A DNA stretch of 33,897 nt. It comes from an uncultured Clostridia bacterium. GTDB lineage: Bacteria > Bacillota > Clostridia > Lachnospirales > UBA5962. Below the pieces are notes generated by a model, which was not told the origin of the DNA, searched no databases, and saw only the letters and a program-made list of their open reading frames with translations. Made by a program: the position numbers and the translations under genes. The stretch lies in assembly GCA_946481295.1 (NCBI GenBank), contig CAMLLW010000002.1, forward strand, positions 1-33,897, in the 5' to 3' direction. Positions 17,208-26,101 of this stretch are shown piece by piece (position 1 is the first letter of the stretch; each line of letters begins with the position of its first letter).

Positions 17208-18686
17208 TTATTTAGTATATTTAATAGGTATTCTTACTATAAAGGTTGTTCCTTCATCTTCTTTACTATAGAGCTTTATACTACCATTATGAAGTAATAC
17301 TGTAGAATGTGTTATTGATAATCCTAATCCTGTTCCACCTGTTCCTCTATTTCTTGTCTTATCTACTCTATAAAACCTATTAAATACTTTGCTTTGTTCT
17401 TCTTCTGCAATACCTACACCAGTATCAGAAACTGTTACAAATGCATTTTGATGATCTGCATCTACTGTAACTTTTACACTTCCACCTTCTTGTGTATATT
17501 TTATACCATTATCTATAAGATTAGATAATGCTAGACTTAATTTCATTTCATCTACTTCTACATTTATTTTTCTAATTTCATTAAATGTAAGTTCTATATT
17601 ATTCTTCTCTGCTATAGGTTTTAAACGTTTTAATATATCATATAAAATCTTATTAAGTTCTACTTCTTGTATATTTAAAACTTCTGCTTTTTGATTTAAT
17701 TTTACTAATATAAGTAAATCATTTACTATAAAAGTCATTCTATCTACTTCGGAGTTTATATCTTGTAAAAATTCTTTATATGTTTCTTCTGGAACACTTT
17801 CTTGTAATAATATTGATTCAGATAAAACTTTTATAGAACTTAATGGAGTTTTAAGCTCATGAGAAACATTTGATACAAATTCTTCTCTTGTATGTTCTAC
17901 TTCTTCTAATCTATCATTCATATTATTAAAAGCAATACATAATTTTGAAAGTTCATCATGTCCCTTAACTTCTATACGTTGATCTAAATGTCCTTCAGAC
18001 ATCATATTAACGACTTTTAATAATTTATTTAACGGCGCTACTATAATATTAGACATACAGAGAACTCCAATAGTTACTAATACAAGCATTACTATATTTA
18101 ATATTAATAAATTATCTTTTATATCTTTAGACAGCTCATTTATATCTCCTATAGTTGAAACACCTAATATTATACCTATAATATTTGATTTTTCATCTAT
18201 AATCGGTACAGATGTATACATTGTTATATTGTCATCTTGTAATCTAGAAGTACTTTTTAATTTTAATGCTTCTAAAATTTCAACAGAAAAAAGAACCTTA
18301 CCATTTTCTATTGAATTTGTATCATCTATAACAGTACCTTTATTATCTAAAATTAAAATCCTCATCGATTCTTCTATACTTTTAACAAGCATTGCATTTT
18401 TAAATTCTTTAGACTTATTTTTATCAAAGATATAGTTTTCTTCAGAAACAAGGTCTGCAATTCGTGTGAGTTTTCTTTTTAACTCTCCTTCTTTATTACT
18501 TAAAAAATAATCCTCTATAGAAGTATTTATTGTTCTACTTATTATAACTACAGGTATAAATGCAACTAATATGTAACCAACAAATAGCTTCCATCTTAAT
18601 CCATAATGCTCCTTTATTCTATTGAAAATAATAACCAACTCCCCATTTTGTACAAATATATTTAGGAGTACTAGGATTTTCCTCAA
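17208..18686 (-). CDS. Sensor histidine kinase, WalK/PhoR-like
   Basis: A membrane kinase. Two helices (about 34-50 and 193-218) enclose an extracytoplasmic sensor region. Then come HAMP (about 215-262), a HisKA domain with FVSNVSHELKTP (phosphorylated His 276 in this numbering) and HATPase_c with N box LSNLIDNGIKYT, G1 DTGVGI, F box FNRFYRVD and G2 GTGGTGLGLSI. The start is uncertain. The frame overlaps the regulator gene by about 68 bases, and no ATG or good ribosome site stands at the point where homology should begin (near FNRIKEHYGLRWKLF). A TTG at 18636-18638 is one candidate. It forms a pair with the regulator just upstream. Confidence 0.93.
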   Translation of the reverse strand: MRKILVLLNIFVQNGELVIIFNRIKEHYGLRWKLFVGYILVAFIPVVIISRTINTSIEDYFLSNKEGELKRKLTRIADLVSEENYIFDKNKSKEFKNAMLVKSIEESMRILILDNKGTVIDDTNSIENGKVLFSVEILEALKLKSTSRLQDDNITMYTSVPIIDEKSNIIGIILGVSTIGDINELSKDIKDNLLILNIVMLVLVTIGVLCMSNIIVAPLNKLLKVVNMMSEGHLDQRIEVKGHDELSKLCIAFNNMNDRLEEVEHTREEFVSNVSHELKTPLSSIKVLSESILLQESVPEETYKEFLQDINSEVDRMTFIVNDLLILVKLNQKAEVLNIQEVELNKILYDILKRLKPIAEKNNIELTFNEIRKINVEVDEMKLSLALSNLIDNGIKYTQEGGSVKVTVDADHQNAFVTVSDTGVGIAEEEQSKVFNRFYRVDKTRNRGTGGTGLGLSITHSTVLLHNGSIKLYSKEDEGTTFIVRIPIKYTK

Positions 18687-19305
18687 TTTTTTCTCTAAGT
18701 CTTCTTACATGTACATCTACAGTTCTAATATCACCTGGGTAATCATAACCCCAAACAGTATTTAATAAAGTTTCTCTACTGTATACTTTTCCCTTATTTT
18801 CCATAAATAATTCTAAAAGATCAAACTCTTTTACTGTTAAATTTATTTCTTTTGAATTTATAAAAACTCTTCTACTTTCTGTATCTATTTCTAAATCGCC
18901 ATACTGTATACATTTTGACTCCTCTTTAAGATCTACTTTTTTTACACTTCTCCTTAAAATTGCTTTTATTCTAGCTTTAAGCTCTAAAATATTAAATGGT
19001 TTTGTTATATAATCATCAGCACCATATTCCAACCCCATAATTTTATCCATATCATCACCTTTAGCTGTAACCATTATTATAGGAACTTGGCTAAATTCTC
19101 TTACTTGTTGACAAACTTCCAAACCATCAAATTTAGGTAACATAACATCTAAAACAATTAAATCATAATCTTTTTCTTTTACAAAATGAAGTGCCTCTTC
19201 ACCATCATAGGCAACATCTACCATCATACTATCTTGCTCTAAACTAAATTTTATACCCTTTACAATTAATTTTTCATCATCTACAACTAAAATATTATAT
19301 GCCAA
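18619..19305 (-). CDS. Response regulator, OmpR/PhoB type (WalR-like)
   Basis: A 228-residue regulator: receiver domain with acidic pair D9/D10, phosphoacceptor D53 (VLDVMLP), K102 (TKPFN), then a winged-helix DNA-binding domain (VDVHVRRLREKIEENP...KWGVGYYF). The start is TTG with AGGAGG 9 bases upstream; no ATG fits better. The order comEA - regulator - kinase - GerMN protein runs with short gaps or overlaps, suggesting one transcript. Similarity is strongest in spirit to WalR/YycF or PhoP; the target genes are not visible here. Confidence 0.94.
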   Translation of the reverse strand: MAYNILVVDDEKLIVKGIKFSLEQDSMMVDVAYDGEEALHFVKEKDYDLIVLDVMLPKFDGLEVCQQVREFSQVPIIMVTAKGDDMDKIMGLEYGADDYITKPFNILELKARIKAILRRSVKKVDLKEESKCIQYGDLEIDTESRRVFINSKEINLTVKEFDLLELFMENKGKVYSRETLLNTVWGYDYPGDIRTVDVHVRRLREKIEENPSTPKYICTKWGVGYYFQ

Positions 19306-19326
19306 TTTAAAATTCCTCCTATCAAA

Positions 19327-19977
19327 TTATGTACATATTAAACTTTTTATATTTTCAAAAAGAGCATTACCTATTCCATTAACATTCTTAATGTCTTCTA
19401 TTTTAGAAAAATTTCCATTAGATTCTCTATACCTAATAATATTTTCTGCTTTAGCTTGACCTATGCCAGGCATAGACATTAACTCTTGTAAAGATGCTAC
19501 ATTTATGTTTATAATATTATTGTTTTCTGTATTATTAACTGAAACTTTTACTTCTTCTCCTATCTTTGGTATTTTTATATGTTGTCCATCTTTAACAAAA
19601 GAAGCTAAATTAATATTTTCTGTATCAGCATCTTTTGTTAAATTGCCTGCTAATTCTATAACATCTATAATTCTGCTGTTATTATCTATTTCATATACAC
19701 CAGAATTTTCAACTTCTCCAGAGATATATACTTTTATATTATTTTTTTGTTTATTTTCTTCTTCACTTTCTTTTAAATTTTTATTTTTAATTTCTTCTGA
19801 ATTATAATAAATATCCTGATCTTTATTATAATTATCAGGCATATAAGATTTTGAAACTTTTTTGTTTGTTTTATTATAATTATTACTTTTATCTTTTACA
19901 GATATATAAATAATTCCAATAATTATAACAACTAATACTGATAATAAAATTTTAATATTTTTTTTATCTAGTTTCAA
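19327..19977 (-). CDS. comEA: Competence DNA-binding protein ComEA
   Basis: A DNA receptor on the cell surface for transformation. Membrane anchor at about 9-26, a Lys/Asn/Glu-rich spacer, an SLBB domain (VYISGEVENSGVYEI ... IKIPKIGE), and a C-terminal helix-hairpin-helix pair (INVASLQELMSMPGIGQAKAENIIRYRE, GNFSKIEDIKNVNGIG) that binds double-stranded DNA. Two TTG codons are possible. That at 19975-19977 has GAGGGG 7 bases upstream, while the one six bases earlier touches the site, so the former is chosen, giving 216 residues. It precedes the two-component genes by 21 bases. Confidence 0.92.
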   Translation of the reverse strand: MKLDKKNIKILLSVLVVIIIGIIYISVKDKSNNYNKTNKKVSKSYMPDNYNKDQDIYYNSEEIKNKNLKESEEENKQKNNIKVYISGEVENSGVYEIDNNSRIIDVIELAGNLTKDADTENINLASFVKDGQHIKIPKIGEEVKVSVNNTENNNIININVASLQELMSMPGIGQAKAENIIRYRESNGNFSKIEDIKNVNGIGNALFENIKSLICT

Positions 19978-20133
19978 GTACAATCCCCTCTTTACTAAAA
20001 GTTTTATATTTAACTTACTATAGATATAAATTAGAATTAAAGTCTAAATGTATATTATTAATACATTTTGACAATATTTTAAAATATTAACACATCTAAG
20101 TAAAGCTAAATATTGAAAGGATAAAATTTAATT

Positions 20134-21510
20134 ATGAATAATTATAAAATATTTTCTATGTTTTTAACAATAATATTATTTATTAATTCTACATCTACAA
20201 TAATAAATGCTAAAAATTTAGATACTAAATTAAATTATGATGATATACAAATAATAGCTAATAACGGAATAGTATTTGATCCTACTACTGAAACCGTGTT
20301 ATATAATAAAAATATGAATGAAAAAAAATATCCGGCAAGTATAACAAAATTAATGACTGTTTTGTTAACTTTAGAAAATGTAAAAGATTTAGATGAACGT
20401 ATAACTTTTAGTGACAATGCCGTTTTTAGCATTCCAAGAGGAAGTAGTCATATATCTATGAATTCGGGAGAAACATTAACTGTTAGACAGGCTCTATATG
20501 CAGTATTACTTGCTTCAGCAAATGAAGTTTCTAACGCATTAGCAGAACATATATCTGGGGATACAGAAACTTTTGCAAAATTAATGACTAAACGAGCAAA
20601 AGAATTAGGAGCTTTAAATACTAATTTTGTTAATGCTAACGGTCTTCATGATGATAATCATTATACAACTGCTTATGACATGGCTCTTATAACAAAAGAA
20701 CTCTTAAAATATCCTATTTTTAAAGAAATAATTCATACTCAAACTTATACTATACCCCCTACTGAAAAACAAAAAGAACCTAGAATAATAAATAATTCAC
20801 ATAGACTTATAAAGCCAGGTAAATATTATTATAAATATGCAGTTGGAGGAAAAACAGGATATACTACAAAATCAGAACATACTCTAGTAACATATGCAAA
20901 AAAAGATGATATTGAATTAATTGTTGTATTATTAGATAATCATAAAAAATCATCTTGTTTTGAAGAAACAATAAAATTATTAGATAGAAGCTTTTCTCAA
21001 TTTAATAAAGTAAAATTAATAGATAATACATTTGAAAAATTTGTTAACATAACTCAACCTTACAATAATAAAAATTATAACATAGGTGTTCTTAATGTAA
21101 TTCCACAATCTACTATTTATAAAGAACTACCTAAAAATATAAATAAAAACAATATAAAAATTAACTTAAATTTACCTCAAAATGTAAATCCTCCTATTCG
21201 TAAAGGACAAGTAATAGGAGAAGCAATAATAAAATATAATAATTATACTATAGATAAAGTAAATCTTATAAGTAATTTAGATGTAAAACCTATATCAAAT
21301 AAAGAAATGGCTAAAATACAAAGAAAAAATATATTTTCTAACAATAAACTAATCAAAATATTTATAATTATTTTAGGTATAGTTATAATTACTTGTATCT
21401 TTACAATTATATATCGAATATTAGGATTAATTAAAAGAAAAAAGTATAAAAAAATGCTAAATAAAAGAAATAATAAAAATAATTCTTTAATTAAATATAG
21501 ATATAAATAA
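20134..21510 (+). CDS. D-alanyl-D-alanine carboxypeptidase, DacF/DacA type
   Basis: A penicillin-binding protein that trims the terminal D-Ala of peptidoglycan stem peptides. It has a signal peptide (about 1-26) and the serine peptidase S11 motifs: active S69 in SITK (K72), SAN (128-130) and KTG (240-242). A DacA-type C-terminal beta domain follows. Unlike many relatives, which end in an amphipathic helix, it has a true membrane helix (about 410-435) and a basic tail. Its AAAGGA site is about 13 bases from the ATG, which is wide. The last five codons (KYRYK) lie in a palindrome shared with the convergent gene. DacF in Bacillus is a sporulation protein; whether this one is cannot be told. Confidence 0.93.
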   Translation: MNNYKIFSMFLTIILFINSTSTIINAKNLDTKLNYDDIQIIANNGIVFDPTTETVLYNKNMNEKKYPASITKLMTVLLTLENVKDLDERITFSDNAVFSIPRGSSHISMNSGETLTVRQALYAVLLASANEVSNALAEHISGDTETFAKLMTKRAKELGALNTNFVNANGLHDDNHYTTAYDMALITKELLKYPIFKEIIHTQTYTIPPTEKQKEPRIINNSHRLIKPGKYYYKYAVGGKTGYTTKSEHTLVTYAKKDDIELIVVLLDNHKKSSCFEETIKLLDRSFSQFNKVKLIDNTFEKFVNITQPYNNKNYNIGVLNVIPQSTIYKELPKNINKNNIKINLNLPQNVNPPIRKGQVIGEAIIKYNNYTIDKVNLISNLDVKPISNKEMAKIQRKNIFSNNKLIKIFIIILGIVIITCIFTIIYRILGLIKRKKYKKMLNKRNNKNNSLIKYRYK

Positions 21511-21537
21511 AAATTTTATTTATATCTATATTTTTTT
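21496..21537. terminator. Bidirectional terminator between convergent genes
   Basis: A 17-bp perfect stem with a 1-base centre (21496-21530), flanked by T runs. It covers the last codons and stop of both the carboxypeptidase and the SpoIID/LytB gene, so both proteins end in KYRYK. Confidence 0.8.
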
Positions 21538-23954
21538 ATATCTATATTTTTATAATAATGTTCTAAAATTTTTTTATAGTCATATCCACTATCAGCCATG
21601 CCCTTAGCTCCATTTTGACTCATTCCTACTCCATGGCCATTTCCTCCACCATAAAATTTAATATATTCTATATTGCCATTACTATCTGTCATGCGTTCCA
21701 TTGTAAAAAATGCACTTGGTAAAAGAGAATAATTTATCAAATGTTTATCATGTAAAAGATTTAATTTTATATCTTTTCCATCTTCTAAGTACTTTTTAGG
21801 ACACAATAAACTTCTTATATTATATTCTGTTTGGACTAAAATTGTATTTTCACTTCCTATAAATTTCATTTCCATTATATTGCCAGCTTTAGATCTTTGT
21901 GTTACTTCTAAATTTAGCAAATTACCTATATTAGAAATTTCTTTACTTTTAAAAGTTCCATCACTTTGTAAAGTTTTTATAAGTTTATTATTTGCCTTAT
22001 ATCTTTCTTCTAAATTATTATTTATAGATGCACTTAATTCTTGAGCAGTCATTTCTGTATTCCATCTAAACCATTCTGACCATGAGTCAAAAGTATTTAT
22101 ATTTGTATCTTTAAAAAATTTATATGCATTTTCTTCAATAGATAAATCTCCAAAACTTTTAATATCTCCATCAGATACTGATGTTAAATATTCTTTACTT
22201 GAAGTAGGAAATTCATCTGTTAATTTATCTGGCCATACTTCACCACTATTTGCAGTTATACCTGGTGATGTAGAATAAAAATTAGCATTTACAACATTAT
22301 CATTATATACTAGAAATATTCCCTTAGTATCATTAACTCCTTGAGTTGATATTACATGTTCAGGTATATTATTATATACTTGGCTCATAACAGAATCATC
22401 AACATTTCCTCCGTACATATAAAAATTATTTTCATAATATTGATTATATGCATAACTTCTAGCTGTTATAGCTTGTACTTTTGCTGTTTCTTGTCCATAG
22501 TTTGATGGCATTTCACTTGGAACAACTGCATATAAATAATTTTCAAAATCAAGTTCATTAACTATATTAAATGTTCCATCATCATTATAAAAAATTTCTA
22601 AAAATCCTCTATATTTAGGACTTTGATTATTAGGCCAATTTCTTTTTATACTATTAATTTCTATTTTTGCATTATTTTCAGATTCTACAAAAACTCTATT
22701 TCCACCTAACATATTTTCTAATTTTGAAATTAAATATGTTTCATTTGGATTTATATATTTTATTCCATCTTTACCTGTTATTTTAAGTTTGTCAGTACTA
22801 GATATTTCAACACTATTATGATTTAATCCTTTAAAATCATTATTATTTATAGAAACTCTAATATTATTAAGTTTAGGTTTATCTTTTATTATAGCAGCTA
22901 CTGCATATCCATTATTATCTATTATAAAATCTATATTATTTGATCCAACTATTAAATCATTTATTTGTTTCCATTTAATGTTTTTATCACTTTCAGAATA
23001 TATTTTAAAATTTTCTCCAATAGTATAATCTCTAAAATCTGATAATTCTATTTTATTATTTGATATTCTTTCTAATTTTCCGCTTACAACTGTAATTTTT
23101 TCAATTAATTCTAAACATTTATTGTTTTTTATTTTTATATCAACAATTTTTGCTTTTAGTTTTTCAGAATAATTATATTCATATGTTCTTTCTGCCCCAC
23201 CAGAAAATATAGTTATACTATTTTTACCATGATTTACTACATAAGCATTGCTAATTGTAGGTTCTATAGTATTAACACTTAAAACAGCAATTATTTCACC
23301 ATCTTTTTCTAATACTTTTATTTCTTTATCTATGTAATCATCATTTACTATACCTTCTGATACAAATGGTCCTTTATCTGTAATTATAATATTATCTGAT
23401 AGTAGAGAATTATTTTTTGAAGTAGCTAATACAGTAAAATTTTTTTCTGATATTCCAAAATAATTTTCAATACTTTCATTACCTGATATATTTTGCAAAA
23501 CATCTTTATATAATTTACACCAAAGAGCATAAGATATTGGCTTACTTTTATTTTCTTCTGTCATTTTTATTTTTAATTTATTATTAGGATCAATTTTATC
23601 TATAAGATTTTGTGCTTCTTCTAAAGTTAGAGCTTTTTCAGGATAAAAATTTGTATTATCACTACTCATATAATTTTGATTGACTACAAAATTTATATAT
23701 TTATCATACCATTTATCTACTGCTGTATCTTTATAATTTATTTCTCTATCTAAATGTAACACAGAAATTTTACTATTAAACGCTAATGAAACCATTTTTG
23801 CTGCAAGTGCCCTAGAAACAGGTAGATTATCACCTATAGTTAACTCAATAGATTCTTCTTTATTATTTTTACTTTCTATTTTTTTATTACTGGGTAATTC
23901 ACATCCTGTAATAAAAAAGATAACTAAACAGCATATTAATAATCCTTTTTTCAT
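21516..23954 (-). CDS. SpoIID/LytB-domain lipoprotein with SLH-like N terminus
   Basis: An 812-residue exported protein. The signal peptide ends in the lipobox ITGC (C18). Residues about 45-130 resemble an S-layer-homology repeat region (RALAAKMVSLAF, YKDTAVDKWYDKYINFVVNQ, FYPEKALTLEEAQNLI). A long middle part is unassigned. The C-terminal SpoIID/LytB lytic-transglycosylase domain shows VPSEMP (the catalytic Glu region), AVQAITARSYA-like KVQAITARSYAY, and GNGHGVGMSQNGA. Canonical SpoIID is about 340 residues with a membrane anchor, so this is a larger relative and not clearly the engulfment enzyme itself. AAGGAG lies 8 bases before the ATG. The gene is monocistronic. Confidence 0.88.
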   Translation of the reverse strand: MKKGLLICCLVIFFITGCELPSNKKIESKNNKEESIELTIGDNLPVSRALAAKMVSLAFNSKISVLHLDREINYKDTAVDKWYDKYINFVVNQNYMSSDNTNFYPEKALTLEEAQNLIDKIDPNNKLKIKMTEENKSKPISYALWCKLYKDVLQNISGNESIENYFGISEKNFTVLATSKNNSLLSDNIIITDKGPFVSEGIVNDDYIDKEIKVLEKDGEIIAVLSVNTIEPTISNAYVVNHGKNSITIFSGGAERTYEYNYSEKLKAKIVDIKIKNNKCLELIEKITVVSGKLERISNNKIELSDFRDYTIGENFKIYSESDKNIKWKQINDLIVGSNNIDFIIDNNGYAVAAIIKDKPKLNNIRVSINNNDFKGLNHNSVEISSTDKLKITGKDGIKYINPNETYLISKLENMLGGNRVFVESENNAKIEINSIKRNWPNNQSPKYRGFLEIFYNDDGTFNIVNELDFENYLYAVVPSEMPSNYGQETAKVQAITARSYAYNQYYENNFYMYGGNVDDSVMSQVYNNIPEHVISTQGVNDTKGIFLVYNDNVVNANFYSTSPGITANSGEVWPDKLTDEFPTSSKEYLTSVSDGDIKSFGDLSIEENAYKFFKDTNINTFDSWSEWFRWNTEMTAQELSASINNNLEERYKANNKLIKTLQSDGTFKSKEISNIGNLLNLEVTQRSKAGNIMEMKFIGSENTILVQTEYNIRSLLCPKKYLEDGKDIKLNLLHDKHLINYSLLPSAFFTMERMTDSNGNIEYIKFYGGGNGHGVGMSQNGAKGMADSGYDYKKILEHYYKNIDIKKYRYK

Positions 23955-24085
23955 ATTAACTCTCCTTAGTATTTATAAATTAAAATATTAAATAATAATA
24001 TTATACTTAAAATAAAGTATAAATTTTAGTATATTTTAGTACATAATAAAGAATAATATTTTTAAAAATAAATATTTTAAAATAA

Positions 24086-24125
24086 AAGAAGTCACAACTA
24101 TATTTATATAGCTGTGACTTCTTAA
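24086..24125 (-). terminator. Terminator of the 6S-like RNA
   Basis: On the minus strand a 16-17 pair stem (AAGAAGTCACAGCTATA with its complement, one mismatch) followed by a T-rich run. It begins about three bases after the 3' arm of the RNA closing stem. Confidence 0.88.
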
Positions 24126-24127
24126 AA

Positions 24128-24307
24128 CCCCAAAATGCCGGTCCTATAATTTTGACACCTAGCCTAAACTAGGTGGGTGTTCGCATTAAGATTTCAGCCT
24201 TCCAACGCCCAAAGGGAATTATTATTTGGCCTGACCTACGTCTTAAATCTAAAACTCCCGATTATGATTTGTAGGTTCAAAATAATAGGTTATCGTACAT
24301 TCTCGGA
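24128..24307 (-). ncRNA. ssrS: Probable 6S RNA (SsrS)
   Basis: A GC-richer island of about 180 bases in AT-rich DNA, with no open frame and a strong terminator. Ends pair as TCCGAGAATG with CATTTTGGGG, then an internal loop, then CCTATTATTTTGA with TCAAAATTATAGG (one mismatch). This is the long rod expected of 6S RNA. On the 3' side of the centre sits a small hairpin (ACCTAG/CTAGGT), as in E. coli 6S. The order CTTAA, TGCGA, ACAC, CACCT before that hairpin matches the E. coli sequence. 6S RNA binds sigma-A RNA polymerase in stationary phase. Alternative: another conserved clostridial structured RNA such as the raiA motif. A covariance search would decide. Confidence 0.7.
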
Positions 24308-24436
24308 AACATTAAATATATTACATATTATAATATATTATTTATAATATTACAAGAATATAATTAATATTAATTTAAATATATTGTATGCTAAAATATA
24401 TTGTTTTATTATTGAAATTATTGACATAATATATTA

Positions 24437-24465
24437 TTGTAAATTAAGAATAAAAATGTTATAAT
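24437..24465 (+). promoter_or_regulatory. Promoter of the aldolase gene
   Basis: TTGTAA, 17 bases, TATAAT, giving a start near 24472 and a leader of about 55 bases. A better -35 (TTGACA, 24421-24426) lies one half-turn further up without a fitting -10. Confidence 0.6.
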
Positions 24466-24526
24466 TCTGACAAAATAGATTGTTTAATAACCTATTTTAA
24501 ATATTTTCTATCAGGGGGAAATTTAA

Positions 24527-25474
24527 ATGGCTCTAGTAAATACAAAAGAAATGTTAAAAAAAGCATATGAGGGTAATTACGCTATTGGTGCTTTTAATAT
24601 CAATAATATGGAAATTATACAAGGTGTAGTTAATGCTGCAAAAGCACAAAATTCTGCTGTAATATTACAAGTTTCAAAAAGTGCTTTAAACTTTGCAGGA
24701 CCTGAATATTTAACAGCTATGGTTAATGCAGCTGTAGAAACAACAGGTATAGATATAGCATTACACCTAGATCATGGTCCAGATTTTGAAACAGCTAAAA
24801 GAGTTATAGATTGTGGATTTACATCTGTAATGTTTGATGGTTCACATTATGACTATGAAACAAATATCGAAAAAACAAAAGAAGTAGTAGAATATGCTCA
24901 TTCTAAAGGAGTTACTGTAGAAGCTGAACTTGGAAAATTAGCTGGTGTAGAAGATGAAGTTAATGTAAGTGCAGAAAATGCAACTTATACAGATCCTGAC
25001 CAAGCTGCTGATTTTGTTACTCGTACAGGTGTAGATTCTCTAGCTATAGCTATAGGTACTAGTCATGGTGCTTATAAATTTAAAGGCGAAGCAAAATTAG
25101 ATTTTGATAGATTAGCAAATGTAACTAAAAAATTAGAAGCAGCTGGTTTTAAAAACTTCCCTATTGTATTACATGGAGCTTCTGCTGTAGATAAAGCTAG
25201 CGTTGATCTTTGTAATCAATATGGTGGTAAAATTGATGGTGCAAGTGGCATACCTAATGATATGTTAAGAAAAGCAGCATCTATGGCTGTATGTAAAATA
25301 AATATGGATACTGATCTTAGACTTGGTTTAACAGGAGCTATAAGAAAATATTTATTTGAAAATCCTTCAAGCTTTGATCCTCGTGGATATTTAGGAGAAG
25401 GTAGAACTTATCTTCAAAATTTAGTAGAAGGTAAAATTAAAAATGTTTTAGGTTCTACTAACTCTATGAACTAA
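24527..25474 (+). CDS. fba: Fructose-bisphosphate aldolase, class II
   Basis: A cytosolic glycolytic enzyme that splits fructose 1,6-bisphosphate into dihydroxyacetone phosphate and glyceraldehyde 3-phosphate, using zinc. 315 residues, normal length. Motifs: ALVNTKEMLKKAYEGNYAIGAFN at the N terminus, the catalytic/metal region ALHLDHG, GTSHGAYKF and VLHGASAV with metal-binding His residues, and INMDTDLR near the substrate phosphate site. Ribosome site AGGGGG 8 bases upstream. Codon use is more selective than in its neighbours, as for a highly expressed gene. It is a single-gene unit with its own promoter and terminator. Confidence 0.97.
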   Translation: MALVNTKEMLKKAYEGNYAIGAFNINNMEIIQGVVNAAKAQNSAVILQVSKSALNFAGPEYLTAMVNAAVETTGIDIALHLDHGPDFETAKRVIDCGFTSVMFDGSHYDYETNIEKTKEVVEYAHSKGVTVEAELGKLAGVEDEVNVSAENATYTDPDQAADFVTRTGVDSLAIAIGTSHGAYKFKGEAKLDFDRLANVTKKLEAAGFKNFPIVLHGASAVDKASVDLCNQYGGKIDGASGIPNDMLRKAASMAVCKINMDTDLRLGLTGAIRKYLFENPSSFDPRGYLGEGRTYLQNLVEGKIKNVLGSTNSMN

Positions 25475-25480
25475 ATTTAT

Positions 25481-25508
25481 AAAAACGCTTTTAAAGCGTT
25501 TTTATTTT
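25481..25508 (+). terminator. Terminator of fba
   Basis: AAAAACGCTTT paired with AAAGCGTTTTT around a single-base centre, then a T run. Confidence 0.88.
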
Positions 25509-25562
25509 TCTATTATAATAAAAATTTAGATATTTTAATCGGACAAAATAAATTTTTATATA

Positions 25563-25591
25563 TTGACTTTTTTATTTATATATAGTATAAT
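25563..25591 (+). promoter_or_regulatory. Promoter of the first tRNA-Gly/Gln pair
   Basis: TTGACT, 17 bases, TATAAT, 35 bases before the tRNA. Confidence 0.8.
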
Positions 25592-25626
25592 ATTATCCAT
25601 AAGTTAATTTAATAAATATATATTAT

Positions 25627-25698
25627 GCGCGAATGGCTCAGCGGTAGAGCATCGCCTTGCCAAGGCGAGGGTCGCGGGTTCAAATCCCGTTTCGCGCT
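25627..25698 (+). tRNA. tRNA-Gly (GCC), copy 1
   Basis: A 72-base cloverleaf. Acceptor GCGCGAA with TTCGCGC, anticodon loop TTGCCAA (GCC), T loop TTCAAAT, discriminator T, no encoded CCA. Eight bases before tRNA-Gln. Confidence 0.96.
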
Positions 25699-25706
25699 TA
25701 TATTAT

Positions 25707-25778
25707 TGGGTTATAGCCAAGCGGTAAGGCACAGGGTTTTGATCCCTGCATTCGAAGGTTCGAATCCTTCTAGCCCAG
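25707..25778 (+). tRNA. tRNA-Gln (TTG), copy 1
   Basis: A 72-base cloverleaf. Acceptor TGGGTTA with TAGCCCA (one G-U), anticodon stem CAGGG/CCCTG with loop TTTTGAT giving TTG, T loop TTCGAAT, discriminator G. Confidence 0.96.
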
Positions 25779-25787
25779 CTATTTTAT

Positions 25788-25815
25788 AAGTTTAGTATTT
25801 GCTAAGCTTTTTTTA
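25788..25815 (+). terminator. Terminator of the first tRNA pair
   Basis: AAGTTTAG pairs with CTAAGCTT (one G-U) and is followed by seven T. Confidence 0.8.
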
Positions 25816-25869
25816 TTTTCCCAATATTACTTAACTTAAAGAAAATTTATGAAAATTTTTCTTTAAGTG

Positions 25870-25898
25870 TTGACTTTTTTAATTTAATATATTATAAT
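25870..25898 (+). promoter_or_regulatory. Promoter of the second tRNA-Gly/Gln pair
   Basis: TTGACT, 17 bases, TATAAT, 42 bases before the tRNA. The spacer differs from that of the first pair. Confidence 0.8.
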
Positions 25899-25940
25899 AG
25901 CATTTGTCGTTAAGTTTTATATTTAATAAATTTATATTAT

Positions 25941-26012
25941 GCGCGAATGGCTCAGCGGTAGAGCATCGCCTTGCCAAGGCGAGGGTCGCGGGTTCAAATC
26001 CCGTTTCGCGCT
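25941..26012 (+). tRNA. tRNA-Gly (GCC), copy 2
   Basis: Identical in sequence to the copy at 25627-25698. Confidence 0.96.
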
Positions 26013-26020
26013 TATATTAT

Positions 26021-26092
26021 TGGGTTATAGCCAAGCGGTAAGGCACAGGGTTTTGATCCCTGCATTCGAAGGTTCGAATCCTTCTAGCCCAG
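26021..26092 (+). tRNA. tRNA-Gln (TTG), copy 2
   Basis: Identical in sequence to the copy at 25707-25778. Confidence 0.96.
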
Positions 26093-26101
26093 CTATTTTA
26101 T

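Noticed and set aside
24128-24307. T-box or amino acid riboswitch for the aldolase gene
   Set aside because: The terminator and pairing place the RNA on the minus strand, divergent from fba, and no T-box sequence is present.
25627-26092. tRNA repeats as phage or integron attachment sites
   Set aside because: Whole tRNA pairs with promoters are repeated and no integrase or foreign genes lie between or beside them.
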